Source: a virus
Length of the DNA: 64,000 nucleotides
Virus record (IMG/VR): IMGVR_UViG_3300025413_000017
Location: 1 to 64,000 of that record
Reading direction: 5' to 3' (one strand)
In this document: one piece after another, positions 1-6,696 of the stretch
Layout: each line of letters opens with the position of its first letter
Position numbering within the stretch: the stretch's first letter is position 1
Notes under the pieces: generated by a model
Told to the model about the DNA's origin: nothing
The model's input: the letters and a program-made list of their open reading frames with translations, nothing else
Databases searched by the model: none
Program-made: the position numbers and the translations under genes

Positions 1-16
1 AAAAACTCTTTTATCA

Positions 17-436
17 TTATTCTCCTGGCCAAAAGTAAGGCAAGTCATCTGGGACTCCTATAAAGTGTTGTGAATAGTGGTCTGGTAATTTACGAAGTAG
101 GTTACTTTGGTGAGAAAGGTGAAATTTATAGTCACCAATCCAACCAGGCCTAGTTGTGTTTGTCTTAACAGAATCAACCAAATCAATAGTCTTTTGCAAG
201 CATGTATCTTTGTAGCCACGACTAACCCACTCATTGCAAATTGCTTTTTGGTATTCTAGTAATGTAGTTTCATGACCTCTCCACATGTTTACTGCTGGAT
301 GACTTTGCCAACCGTAATTCGGATTAAGAATTGCGTTCATAATTTGCATTGTCTCTACACGTTGTTTACCAAGTCGTTGACGGTCCAATGATTTTGCTGA
401 CTTTTCAAAATCTGCGTATGGTAAAAATGTTTGCAC
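17..436 (-). CDS. MSMEG_6728-family protein
   Basis: A 139-residue protein whose opening (MQTFLPYADFEKSAKSLDR) and following RLGKQRVET, HPAVNMW and NEWVSRGY segments match the MSMEG_6728 family, a small conserved group found mostly in actinobacteria and their phages; I recall no proven function. The start is GTG at 436-434, placed a few bases after an AGGAGG inside the end of the preceding 32-residue ORF, so the two are probably translationally coupled. It is the last gene of the window in transcription order. Family assignment is by remembered sequence pattern; the role (possibly nucleic-acid related) is unknown. Confidence 0.8.
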   Translation of the reverse strand: MQTFLPYADFEKSAKSLDRQRLGKQRVETMQIMNAILNPNYGWQSHPAVNMWRGHETTLLEYQKAICNEWVSRGYKDTCLQKTIDLVDSVKTNTTRPGWIGDYKFHLSHQSNLLRKLPDHYSQHFIGVPDDLPYFWPGE

Positions 437-535
437 TTACTGTTCCTCCTCAGGGAATTTCTTTTCCCATTCTTCAAGATTATATGTCATCTCTTTTGCA
501 CTTTCAAGAAGTTCTTCACTAGGCCTATCAGACAT
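437..535 (-). CDS. 32-residue acidic peptide ORF
   Basis: A tiny ORF beginning MSDRPSEELLESAKEM and ending KKFPEEEQ. Its ATG overlaps the TAA of the gene before it (TAATG at 537-533), and its end carries the AGGAGG used by the GTG-started gene after it. It is strongly acidic and probably helical. I do not recognise it. The exact start/stop coupling on both sides favours real translation; otherwise it could be just a translated linker. Confidence 0.5.
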   Translation of the reverse strand: MSDRPSEELLESAKEMTYNLEEWEKKFPEEEQ

Positions 536-918
536 TACTTACCCTTCTTAGCTTGTTCTCTTTCGGTTTCACCGTCTCTAACTTCATAGTAACCCCTACG
601 AATACCAACAAAATAAAAAGGGTTCTCCTTAATAGTTTTGATTGCAGTCTCATAACTACAATCTAGACTTGAAGCAATTTCTTTTGTACTTAATTGCTTA
701 GAAAGGTTGTTTTGAACCCATTCTTTAAGTTCTTTAGTTTTATCTTGCTTTTCTTTCTTAGCCCAGTTTGGGACTTCACCGGTTAATTCTTCAATCAATG
801 ACTTACCAACCATATGGGATGTGAGTGTCTCAACTACATTAAGATTGTCTCTAAGTGCCTTAGCAATAACAAACTGTGCTCTTAATACTTCTTGGTTGTC
901 TACTTCTTTAGGTTCCAA
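535..918 (-). CDS. Hypothetical protein with possible helix-turn-helix
   Basis: A 127-residue protein that I cannot assign to a named family. Residues about 76-100 (STKEIASSLDCSYETAIKTI) look like a helix-turn-helix, followed by a short strand-rich segment (FYFVGIRRGYYEV) that could form a wing; the tail is charged (EREQAKKGK). The first residues overlap the end of the P-loop gene 900-1505 by 19 bases, indicating the same operon. A DNA-binding regulatory role is inference from the HTH-like pattern only. Confidence 0.65.
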   Translation of the reverse strand: MEPKEVDNQEVLRAQFVIAKALRDNLNVVETLTSHMVGKSLIEELTGEVPNWAKKEKQDKTKELKEWVQNNLSKQLSTKEIASSLDCSYETAIKTIKENPFYFVGIRRGYYEVRDGETEREQAKKGK

Positions 919-1505
919 CTCTCGGCTTCCTTCTTAAAATAGTCTTCCCAAAGTTCAAGTTGAGTAGGCATTTTTTTAATCTTACGATTCTTGTTATAAG
1001 GAGACATGACTACTTCTATCATGTTACCAACTTCAATTTGATACTTCTTATCACCAGGTCTAGTGCCGTCTTCTTCAACTGGTCGGTGGTCAACTGGTAT
1101 GTAATAAACCTTGTCCCAATAGTTGTTTAGTTCCCAATCCATTTCCATTTGACATACTCTTAGAGTGTGGGCACTATCACGGTCCATCATATCTTTTCTA
1201 GCTTTATAAAGTTGATAAGCAGTTTCATCCATTGCCCAACGTTCACTGATTACAATGTCTGCTTTTAATGAACCCTTAGCAAGCATCTGACGGCGGCGTT
1301 CATAAATACAAGCAACTTGGAATGAATTACTTTCTGGAGAAAGTGATAACTTACCATCCCCTTGACCCCAACCTAAAACACTTCTAGTTACACTTCCTAG
1401 TGGTGCAATTGCTAGTCCTGGATAAGTTTCATTTATAACTTTTCTTAAAATCTTGGCAGCAGTTGTCTTACCTGTACCATGACTACCAGTGAATGTAATT
1501 TTCAT
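900..1505 (-). CDS. P-loop NTPase, nucleotide-kinase/NadR-like
   Basis: A 201-residue protein with a Walker A motif GSHGTGKTT at residues 7-15 directly after the first beta strand (MKITFTG). A second conserved-looking block, DIVISERWAMDETAY at about 84-98, resembles the acceptor-binding Glu-Arg region of deoxynucleoside and nucleoside-monophosphate kinases and of the AAA_28/NadR-like group. A small phosphotransferase acting on nucleosides, nucleotides or a cofactor precursor is likely; the substrate cannot be told. The ATG is preceded by AAGGAAAAC, and a TATAAT lies about 17 bases upstream of the ATG with no good -35. Confidence 0.75.
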   Translation of the reverse strand: MKITFTGSHGTGKTTAAKILRKVINETYPGLAIAPLGSVTRSVLGWGQGDGKLSLSPESNSFQVACIYERRRQMLAKGSLKADIVISERWAMDETAYQLYKARKDMMDRDSAHTLRVCQMEMDWELNNYWDKVYYIPVDHRPVEEDGTRPGDKKYQIEVGNMIEVVMSPYNKNRKIKKMPTQLELWEDYFKKEAESWNLKK

Positions 1506-1522
1506 GTTTTCCTTTTTAGATA

Positions 1523-1903
1523 TTATAGAATGGTTGGAGGTGGTTGTTTAATACCACCTATTGTACCTTTTCTATATCTACTTCTGTGTTTCTTAATAGG
1601 TTCTTTAAATGCATCAATCCTAAGAATAATTAACTTCATTTGCCTTGAAGTCATTTTATTCTGTCTTCTTAATGAGTGGGCAATCTTTTGCAAATCATCT
1701 AAACTAAATCTTCTGTCCCCACCTTTGGTCCTTGTTATTACAATTGGTGTACCATCAGCATTTTGCCAATATCCAAGCCTTTCCTTCATCAAGAAAGATT
1801 GTGTAGTTAGGTCAAAGAAAGCGGCTGCCATACCTGCAGTAAAGACAGGGTCATCATCTCTTCTAATGTGTCTAGTATAACCGCTACTTGATTGGTCGGA
1901 CAT
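1523..1903 (-). CDS. MerR-like helix-turn-helix protein
   Basis: A 126-residue protein. Residues about 22-75 have the winged-helix layout of MerR DNA-binding domains: an alpha-rich AAFFDLTTQSFLMKERLGYW, then a wing with GGDRRFSLDDLQKIA, the usual position of the R-[RY]-[YF]-xxxDLxxI signature. The C-terminal half is basic (KKHRSRYRKG) and lacks an obvious effector domain, so it resembles the short MerR-like or excisionase-like DNA-binding proteins of phages. Its ATG lies inside the end of gene 1884-2564 (20-base overlap). A transcription-regulating or DNA-bending role is inferred. Confidence 0.75.
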   Translation of the reverse strand: MSDQSSSGYTRHIRRDDDPVFTAGMAAAFFDLTTQSFLMKERLGYWQNADGTPIVITRTKGGDRRFSLDDLQKIAHSLRRQNKMTSRQMKLIILRIDAFKEPIKKHRSRYRKGTIGGIKQPPPTIL

Positions 1904-2564
1904 AGAGTGCTGTACGACTCTTTCCTGGTAGTGTTGACATTAGTATTTGTTCCATGCCTATGTTACCAACCTTAAGTTCTTTTTCCAATGCCTCTTCGTT
2001 TAGTTCCCAATATGCATTGGTTTCTTCTGCCCTTTTACCACCTGGATAAATTGTGTACTTTACAGTTTCAATGTAGTTAGTAATACTCTTGAACTGGTCC
2101 TCATCTAGGTTCTCTTTGAGTAGGTCAATGTCAACATTCAACTTACCACCAGATACTTCTTTAGAAAGTTTAACATTAAACTCTGGTGAGACAAGGTAAC
2201 CGCTTTCTGCGTTTGAATCCTTGCCTTCAAATTCTAACTGTAGATTAATTGTACTAGTTACATAACTTTTAAGTGCAGTTTCACGACCTTCAGTAATATC
2301 CTTTACTGCACGAACTGCAAGTAGTTCATTTGTAAGACTGTTAATCTCTTCAACTGAAAGTACATGCACATCTGACAAATCAGTTGTACCTAATACATCT
2401 AGACAACTATTAAATGAATCAAGTGCATCTGAACTTACCGCAACTGAATTTTCACGTTGAACTTCAGCACGACTTTTTGTCTTTGCAACCTCTTCTGTAA
2501 ATTGAGGTTCACTTACCTCAACTAAATTTTTCCTACTTAGGCGTTCTGCCAAACTTTTTTCCAT
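1884..2564 (-). CDS. Hypothetical protein, 226 residues
   Basis: I do not recognise this protein. The first 60 residues are charged and probably helical or disordered. A predicted helix around 72-105 contains SVEEINSLTNELLAVRAVKDI. The C-terminal half mixes strands with acidic helices (DIDLLKENLDEDQF) and ends in a basic segment. It is preceded by AAAGGAG and a sigma70-like promoter (TTGATT, 17 nt, TATATT), so it may start its own transcript covering the downstream MerR-like and P-loop genes. Confidence 0.65.
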   Translation of the reverse strand: MEKSLAERLSRKNLVEVSEPQFTEEVAKTKSRAEVQRENSVAVSSDALDSFNSCLDVLGTTDLSDVHVLSVEEINSLTNELLAVRAVKDITEGRETALKSYVTSTINLQLEFEGKDSNAESGYLVSPEFNVKLSKEVSGGKLNVDIDLLKENLDEDQFKSITNYIETVKYTIYPGGKRAEETNAYWELNEEALEKELKVGNIGMEQILMSTLPGKSRTALYVRPIK

Positions 2565-2594
2565 ACTATCTCCTTTAAATACTAACTACTTATA

Positions 2595-2623
2595 AATATA
2601 GTAAAGGTCGAAAAAGAAATCAA
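2595..2623 (-). promoter_or_regulatory. Sigma70-like promoter
   Basis: Minus-strand -35 TTGATT (2623-2618), exact 17-nt spacer, -10 TATATT (2600-2595). It overlaps the stop codon of the proteasome-like gene and faces gene 1884-2564. Confidence 0.6.
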
Positions 2624-3192
2624 CCCTTTTTTACTTCTAGGCTTTTACTAGTAACATAGTAAATGTCACCACCTACACCCATTGCTGTTTTGGTAGCATT
2701 TTTAGCTGCCTTGATAACATCATTCTTTGTCCATGGGCCTTCATCACCCAAACTACCAAATGCTTCTCCACCGCCTGAACCCATTGCCCATCTTCCACTA
2801 ACTGGTATTGTTATAGAAAAATCTTCATCAATTGCAACTAAGTTATCTTCCCAAGCCATAATAATACCTGCACCAAAAGATTCAACTTTTCTAGAACTTT
2901 CTAGTGCACCATGGGAATCTAATGCTTCTCTTAATGCTGGGATTATCTCTTTAATAACAAATTTTTCTATATCATCTCTGTGATAATCACGAAATTCAGG
3001 CCAATCGGTCCAATGTTGGATTACTTGCATAGCACGAATACTACCACAACCACCAAAAACATACTTACGGTCTTTTTCAACCCATAATTTACCGGGACCT
3101 TCATCGCTTTTGTTATAGTCCCAAGAGATTTGTGAGTCGGCAGAAATTACTACACCGTCTAGTCTAGTTATGGCGGCTGCTAATACAGTCAT
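2620..3192 (-). CDS. Proteasome/HslV-like Ntn-hydrolase
   Basis: A 190-residue protein resembling the catalytic subunits of HslV and the 20S proteasome. After the initiator Met comes Thr2, followed by strand-rich LAAAITRLDGVVISADSQ. Removal of Met would expose Thr as N-terminal nucleophile, with Asp19 and Lys35 close to the family's Asp17 and Lys33. Residues 138-142 GSGGG and 174-181 GGDIYYVT match HslV's GSGG and GDICIYTN segments. The length suits HslV. No unfoldase (HslU, ClpX, Mpa) is encoded in the window, so any ring would need a host or distant partner. ATG overlaps the TGA of the 49-residue ORF before it. Confidence 0.85.
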   Translation of the reverse strand: MTVLAAAITRLDGVVISADSQISWDYNKSDEGPGKLWVEKDRKYVFGGCGSIRAMQVIQHWTDWPEFRDYHRDDIEKFVIKEIIPALREALDSHGALESSRKVESFGAGIIMAWEDNLVAIDEDFSITIPVSGRWAMGSGGGEAFGSLGDEGPWTKNDVIKAAKNATKTAMGVGGDIYYVTSKSLEVKKG

Positions 3193-3338
3193 GACTTAGT
3201 TTGCCAATCTGGTTCTGCTTTGTGAGGACCATGAGGACTTGTGTGAACCCACTGGTCATCATCTCCAATACGGTCCCAATCTGTTGCACTAGAACTATAT
3301 TTAACAATTTCTTGTCCACAGTGTTTACATTCTGTCAT
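3189..3338 (-). CDS. 49-residue protein with CxxC motif
   Basis: A small ORF starting MTECKHCGQEIV and rich in His and Trp (VHTSPHGPHK). Cys4 and Cys7, with several His residues downstream, could bind a metal like half a zinc ribbon. The TGA overlaps the ATG of the proteasome-like gene (ATGA), and its own ATG overlaps the TGA of the 24-residue ORF before it, so it sits in a chain of coupled tiny genes. I do not recognise a family. Confidence 0.6.
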   Translation of the reverse strand: MTECKHCGQEIVKYSSSATDWDRIGDDDQWVHTSPHGPHKAEPDWQTKS

Positions 3339-3409
3339 AGTCTACCACTCCAAAGAGACCAAAAAGCTACTCCTGCAAGAATAGCACAAAAGATTATATT
3401 TTCTAACAT
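3335..3409 (-). CDS. 24-residue hydrophobic peptide
   Basis: Encodes MLENIIFCAILAGVAFWSLW followed by SGRL. Almost the whole peptide could span a membrane once. Its ATG overlaps the TAA of the 32-residue ORF (TAATG) and its TGA overlaps the next ATG (ATGA). Coupling on both sides and a clean hydrophobic profile favour a real micro-protein, but no homologue is known to me. Confidence 0.45.
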   Translation of the reverse strand: MLENIIFCAILAGVAFWSLWSGRL

Positions 3410-3507
3410 TAGTTCCACCCACCACCAATACCAACCAATACAAAAAGAAAAAATGCTAATGCACCAAGAAAAAGTCCATGTACTAAGATATTAATGAATA
3501 ATCCCAT
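3409..3507 (-). CDS. 32-residue membrane peptide
   Basis: Encodes a peptide that begins MGLFINILVHGLFLGALAFF and ends GIGGGWN: one predicted transmembrane helix over residues 2-27. The ATG overlaps the TAA of gene 3507-3809 and the TAA overlaps the ATG of the 24-residue peptide. It may act with that peptide as a two-part membrane micro-protein; this is inference. Confidence 0.5.
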   Translation of the reverse strand: MGLFINILVHGLFLGALAFFLFVLVGIGGGWN

Positions 3508-3809
3508 TAGTAATACTCATCCTCATCTGTAACAACTTCTTCTGTTACTTCTTCTTCTCCTTCAACAGTTTCAGTTTCTTCAACATCTTCAATTGCTGGT
3601 TCTGATTGTTCTGTTAGAAGACTATCAACAACACTTTTAAACTGTGGACCAACAACATTGTCCCAGAGTTCATTAAAGTAATGTTGAGTATTTTCATTCA
3701 TTGCTTCAAAAGTAAGTTCAGCACCTACTTCTGGTTTAATCCAATCCCATTCACCCTTGGCATTCTTTACTTGAAGTGAAGCACCAATGTTTACTGATAA
3801 TTTTAACAT
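3507..3809 (-). CDS. Hypothetical protein with acidic tail
   Basis: A 100-residue protein of unknown family. Residues 1-65 look folded (MLKLSVNIGASLQVKNAKG, then a helix with HYFNELWDNVV). Residues 68-100 are almost all Glu, Asp, Val and Thr, a disordered acidic tail ending DEDEYY. Acidic tails of this kind occur in DNA mimics, assembly chaperones and single-strand binding proteins, but none can be chosen. A strong AAGGAGG lies before the ATG, and a well-formed promoter lies directly upstream. Confidence 0.65.
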   Translation of the reverse strand: MLKLSVNIGASLQVKNAKGEWDWIKPEVGAELTFEAMNENTQHYFNELWDNVVGPQFKSVVDSLLTEQSEPAIEDVEETETVEGEEEVTEEVVTDEDEYY

Positions 3810-3827
3810 CTTATCCTCCTTACTATA

Positions 3828-3856
3828 ATTATAGATACTATTTCATTTTATTTCAA
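3828..3856 (-). promoter_or_regulatory. Sigma70-like promoter between tRNA-Tyr and gene 3507-3809
   Basis: Minus-strand -35 TTGAAA (3856-3851), 17-nt spacer, -10 TATAAT (3833-3828). It begins right after the 3' end of tRNA-Tyr and leads to an AAGGAGG and ATG at 3809. It would drive the chain of tiny ORFs and the proteasome-like gene. Confidence 0.7.
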
Positions 3857-3857
3857 G

Positions 3858-3938
3858 TGGATGGAGAGGGATTCGAACCCCCGAACAATAAAGAACTGGT
3901 TTACAGCCAGCCGCGTTTGGCCACTTCGCTACCCATCC
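3858..3938 (-). tRNA. tRNA-Tyr (GTA)
   Basis: The minus strand folds as a class II tRNA of 81 nt. Acceptor GGATGGG pairs with TCCATCC (one G-U), discriminator A; anticodon stem CTGG/CCAG region with loop containing GTA; a long variable arm; T-arm GGGGG-TTCGAAT-CCCTC. A CCA tail is not encoded. Tyr is consistent with the long variable arm in bacteria. Confidence 0.9.
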
Positions 3939-3940
3939 GG

Positions 3941-4031
3941 TGGAGGAAGAAGAGGGATTCGAACCCTCGGTGGGCTATAAACCCACGGTTGTTTAGTAGA
4001 CAACTGCCTTAAACCACTCGGCCATTCTTCC
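3941..4031 (-). tRNA. tRNA-Ser with anticodon ACT
   Basis: A class II tRNA on the minus strand: acceptor GGAAGAA pairs with TTCTTCC, D-arm of the Ser/Leu type (GGCCGAGTGGTTTAAGGC), anticodon stem GTTGT/ACAAC with loop CTACTAA, long variable arm GTGGG/CCCAC, T-arm GAGGG-TTCGAAT-CCCTC. CCA is encoded (3943-3941). The loop gives anticodon ACT, reading the serine codon AGU, where the usual tRNA has GCT. The discriminator is T, not the common G. Both oddities are visible directly. Confidence 0.85.
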
Positions 4032-4035
4032 AGTA

Positions 4036-4090
4036 GGTCAATAGCACTCCTAGTATAAAGGAGGTGAAAACTAAGCAGATACTATTGACC
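4036..4090 (-). ncRNA. 55-nt hairpin RNA in a tRNA-sized slot, with anti-SD sequence
   Basis: Between tRNA-Arg and tRNA-Ser, and separated from them by only 2 and 4 nt, lies a perfect 9-bp inverted repeat (GGTCAATAG 4036-4044, CTATTGACC 4082-4090). Inside is a second stem CTCCT/AGGAG. The minus-strand RNA contains TCACCTCCTTT (4067-4057), identical over 11 nt to the 3' end of bacterial 16S rRNA. It does not fold as a tRNA. Processing of the flanking tRNAs would release it as a small closed-stem RNA. The function is unknown. Confidence 0.5.
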
Positions 4091-4092
4091 AG

Positions 4093-4166
4093 CGCCCCCG
4101 GTAGGACTTGAACCTACAACCTGCGGGTTAGAACTCCGATGCTCTGTCCAGTTGAGCTACAAGGGC
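4093..4166 (-). tRNA. tRNA-Arg (TCT)
   Basis: A 74-nt minus-strand tRNA: acceptor GCCCTTG pairs with CGGGGGC using two G-U pairs, discriminator G, D-stem GCTC/GAGC, loop GTTCTAA giving anticodon TCT, T-arm GTAGG-TTCAAGT-CCTAC. No CCA is encoded. The anticodon stem is weak, with mismatches at its first and last positions, so decay or compensation by modification is possible. It reads AGA, a codon favoured in AT-rich genes. Confidence 0.85.
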
Positions 4167-4176
4167 TGTTTTATTC

Positions 4177-4205
4177 AGTATAGTTAAATCAGTATTTAGA
4201 ATCAA
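4177..4205 (-). promoter_or_regulatory. Promoter of the tRNA cluster
   Basis: Minus-strand -35 TTGATT (4205-4200), 17-nt spacer, -10 TATACT (4182-4177), ending about 10 bases before the 5' end of tRNA-Arg. It overlaps the stop of gene 4202-4441. Confidence 0.7.
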
Positions 4206-4441
4206 CCACTACCAGGGCCATATGGATCTGTAGAAATTCCATTTGCCCTAAGTATTTGAATTGCCCTATCATAATAAGAACTATTCATAGCACCAATTTG
4301 AGGTGCTGCCTTTCTAATTAATGCGTAAATCCATTGTTGATTATCAGCTGGATTTTCAAAAGCAGCCAAATAGTTAGGACCAGCAGGAATGTTAGATCTT
4401 TCAAGTAGAAAACTGGCAGCCCATCTAAGTTCTTTATTCAT
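4202..4441 (-). CDS. Hypothetical protein, 79 residues
   Basis: A small, probably helical protein (MNKELRWAASFLLERSNI, then QQWIYALIRKAAPQIGAM and YYDRAIQILRANGI) with a Gly/Pro-rich end. I do not recognise it. Its start follows the stop of the GT17-like gene by one base (TAATATG), so it belongs to that operon, and its 3' end contains the -35 of the tRNA promoter. Confidence 0.6.
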   Translation of the reverse strand: MNKELRWAASFLLERSNIPAGPNYLAAFENPADNQQWIYALIRKAAPQIGAMNSSYYDRAIQILRANGISTDPYGPGSG

Positions 4442-4442
4442 A

Positions 4443-5213
4443 TTAATCTTTTCTAATTAAATGGGATAGTTTATCTTGATTATCAAGAATATACTTAGGG
4501 TAAGAGTTATCCAATTCTACTGTTTTGAGTGTAAAACCACGTCCAAAAACATCTTCATTGTTGACCATACGTTTTGCAATTTGCTGAATAGTTTCTTCAT
4601 TGTCATACTCCTCATGGGCATAACTTCTAATCTTTTTTTCAATTTGCTTTTCACCACCAAGAAAACTCCAATGCCAACCAGCATCAGGTAGTGTCATGCA
4701 AAGGTGTTGGGAATGCCTCATGGTTTCAGCATCCATCAAACGATACTTTTCCATACTACAAATTCTAGTTCCTGCCCAGGGTTCACTCATGTTTCTAACA
4801 TTGAGATAGTATTGGTGCATCTTTTGTTCTAGTGCATACATAGCGGCTGGATTAAAATTGTCCCTTACCCATTCAATTGCTTGTGGGTCTGGTATTTCAT
4901 CTAGGTCACTAGTCATAACAATAGAATCTTCGTTAATACCATATGCCCTAAGGTCAATTTGAGTTCCTCTTTGGAACCTGTCTCTTTCCCAGGTGTTCAT
5001 TCCAGATGAGAACTCAACTACATAAGTGAATACCTTTGGATGGTCATAAGTTTTAGAAAGTAATTCTTTAGGGTCACCTTGAAAGGTGTGAGTTGCTTCT
5101 TTAATAATAAAGAAGTCAACCACATCTTCTAGGATTTTTACTCTAAGGTCTAATAGTTCTAATTCGTTATTAAAAAGAACAATGTCAACTACTTGTCTTT
5201 TTACTTCTTCCAT
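4443..5213 (-). CDS. Glycosyltransferase family 17-like protein
   Basis: A 256-residue protein with the pattern of family 17 glycosyltransferases (beta-1,4-N-acetylglucosaminyltransferase-like): VDIVLFNNELELLDLRVKIL at residues 9-28, then VVDFFIIKEATHTFQG, WERDRFQR, and the acidic metal-binding stretch MTSDLDEIPDP at about 99-109. These blocks are typical of the family. It probably transfers a sugar in the cytoplasm, to phage DNA, a virion protein or a host polymer. It overlaps the GT4-like gene by 13 bases and is one of three glycosyltransferases within 3 kb. Confidence 0.85.
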   Translation of the reverse strand: MEEVKRQVVDIVLFNNELELLDLRVKILEDVVDFFIIKEATHTFQGDPKELLSKTYDHPKVFTYVVEFSSGMNTWERDRFQRGTQIDLRAYGINEDSIVMTSDLDEIPDPQAIEWVRDNFNPAAMYALEQKMHQYYLNVRNMSEPWAGTRICSMEKYRLMDAETMRHSQHLCMTLPDAGWHWSFLGGEKQIEKKIRSYAHEEYDNEETIQQIAKRMVNNEDVFGRGFTLKTVELDNSYPKYILDNQDKLSHLIRKD

Positions 5214-6493
5214 TCTACTGTTCCACCCTTAAGAAGGTTAGCACTCTTAGACTTGTTAACTGCCTTGTTAAAGACATTTGTCCAGTCTTTCATAACATGC
5301 TTCCAAGTTAGTTCCTGGGCAAACTCATAAGCTGCTTCAACCTTCTTTTCTACAATTCCGTTCTTATTTTCCATAATTTCGATAATTGCATCAGCAGCAT
5401 CTTCTACATTCATAAGTGGACGAATACGGTCGTTGTCATTTTCCTTAATAATCCAATGTGAAGGACTATCACCAGAACCTGCAACCCAACCACGCTTACC
5501 ATTGTCGGTAATTTCTGGAATGCTAGTATTGTTTGGAACAACAATTGGTGTCTTAGTTGCCATTGCTTCTGTAATACTCAACCCCCAACCTTCACCCATA
5601 CAGGTAGTTAGGTAGCAATCTGCAGAGTTGTAAAGTTGGTTAACAACTTCAATTGGGAATCCTGCATGTGCAGAGAATTGCCCTGGGTTAGGAAGAATCC
5701 AATCTTTTTGAAGTTCAAGGCCAAAGTTCTTAGATTGCTCAATAATACTTCCACCAAAGTCTGTTTCTTGCATGTGCATGTACAAGAATGGTTCCTTGTA
5801 TCCACGGTCTCTAAGTTCTTTTAAAATCATGAAGGAACGACTAACATCTTTACGACCTTGATTACGATTAAGGTTCATAATAATAAAACGGTCCTTATTG
5901 TCACCAAAGAAAGCAGAACGAATTTGCTTCTTATCCTGTTCAGGAAGTGGGAAAAAGTTAGTTGTGTTTGTACCGTGATAGATAACGTCATGCTTTTCAG
6001 CCGCTGTTCCACTCCACTTAATACTTTCATTCTTTGCATATTGTGTATAGGCAACTGGGAAGTCAAATGAGTTAACACATTGTGTAACCCACTCTTCTTT
6101 TGGACCACAATCAAACGGGTAATAGTAAACTGTACTAAAACTCTTTGGCTTGTTACGTTGCACTTCAAGAATCTGAGGTGTAATTGGCAACATAATAAAG
6201 GTGTCCTGAACAATGAATACTACGTCATAGTCACCTTGCTGGAGTCGGTCAAGAAAAACTTGTCTTCCATGAAGGTCAGCGTAAGGACCTTGCTGTCTTA
6301 GTGCACTGATAGCAGGCCATACTTGTCCGGGCCATTGGGTTTGGTCAAAAGGTCCTCCGTCATAGTTAATAGCAACAACATCAATGTCATACTTTCCTGT
6401 TGCTTCTAGTTCTCTCATAATGTTACCCATTACGGTAGCGAACCCAGTAGCACAGCAGTAATCACCGTACGCCAATACTTTTGTTTTTGCCAT
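5201..6493 (-). CDS. GT-B glycosyltransferase (family 1/4-like)
   Basis: A 430-residue GT-B protein. The N-terminal Rossmann-like half starts with KVLAYGDYCCATGFATVMG, and the C-terminal half carries the signature EGWGLSITEAMATKTPIVVP at about 302-321, where the two Glu residues spaced as E-x7-E bind the nucleotide-sugar. FIIMNLNRNQGRKDVSRSF near 203-221 is the usual start of the second domain. It probably builds a glycan together with the neighbouring GT2 and GT17 proteins. It abuts the small membrane protein before it and overlaps the GT17 gene after it. Confidence 0.9.
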   Translation of the reverse strand: MAKTKVLAYGDYCCATGFATVMGNIMRELEATGKYDIDVVAINYDGGPFDQTQWPGQVWPAISALRQQGPYADLHGRQVFLDRLQQGDYDVVFIVQDTFIMLPITPQILEVQRNKPKSFSTVYYYPFDCGPKEEWVTQCVNSFDFPVAYTQYAKNESIKWSGTAAEKHDVIYHGTNTTNFFPLPEQDKKQIRSAFFGDNKDRFIIMNLNRNQGRKDVSRSFMILKELRDRGYKEPFLYMHMQETDFGGSIIEQSKNFGLELQKDWILPNPGQFSAHAGFPIEVVNQLYNSADCYLTTCMGEGWGLSITEAMATKTPIVVPNNTSIPEITDNGKRGWVAGSGDSPSHWIIKENDNDRIRPLMNVEDAADAIIEIMENKNGIVEKKVEAAYEFAQELTWKHVMKDWTNVFNKAVNKSKSANLLKGGTVEWKK

Positions 6494-6696
6494 TAGTTGT
6501 CTTCCTTTGCCTTAGATAGTTTGTTGATAATAATTGAAAGAATTGTTATTCCGTAAACTCCAAAGAAGGATTCAACCCCTACTTTAAAGTTCCAAAAATA
6601 ACTAGCTAACAATGGTGCAAAGCATACAACAGCAATAATTGCTATTAGTAGAATTAAACCTATTAGGTTAATAAAAAATGAAACTAGTGTCTTCAT
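6493..6696 (-). CDS. Small membrane protein between glycosyltransferases
   Basis: A 67-residue protein with two predicted transmembrane segments: LVSFFINLIGLILLIAIIAV with following hydrophobic residues, and a second around FGVYGITILSIIINKL. I start it at the ATG 6696 (MKTLVSF), which overlaps the TAA of the GT2 gene as TAATG; the longer reading would need a TTG. Its place inside the glycosyltransferase cluster suggests a membrane anchor or lipid-linked sugar role, which is inference. Confidence 0.65.
   Translation of the reverse strand: MKTLVSFFINLIGLILLIAIIAVVCFAPLLASYFWNFKVGVESFFGVYGITILSIIINKLSKAKEDN

Noticed and set aside
3819-3840. TATAATTATA palindromes (also at 7872 and 27105) as repressor operators or T4-type late promoters
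   Set aside because: At 3828 the site fits a full sigma70 promoter with -35, and the text differs from the T4 late TATAAATA; a -10 context explains it.
4036-4090. A fourth, degenerate tRNA between tRNA-Arg and tRNA-Ser
   Set aside because: It is only 55 nt, has no T-loop GTTCGA-like sequence and no D-arm; only the closing stem resembles an acceptor.
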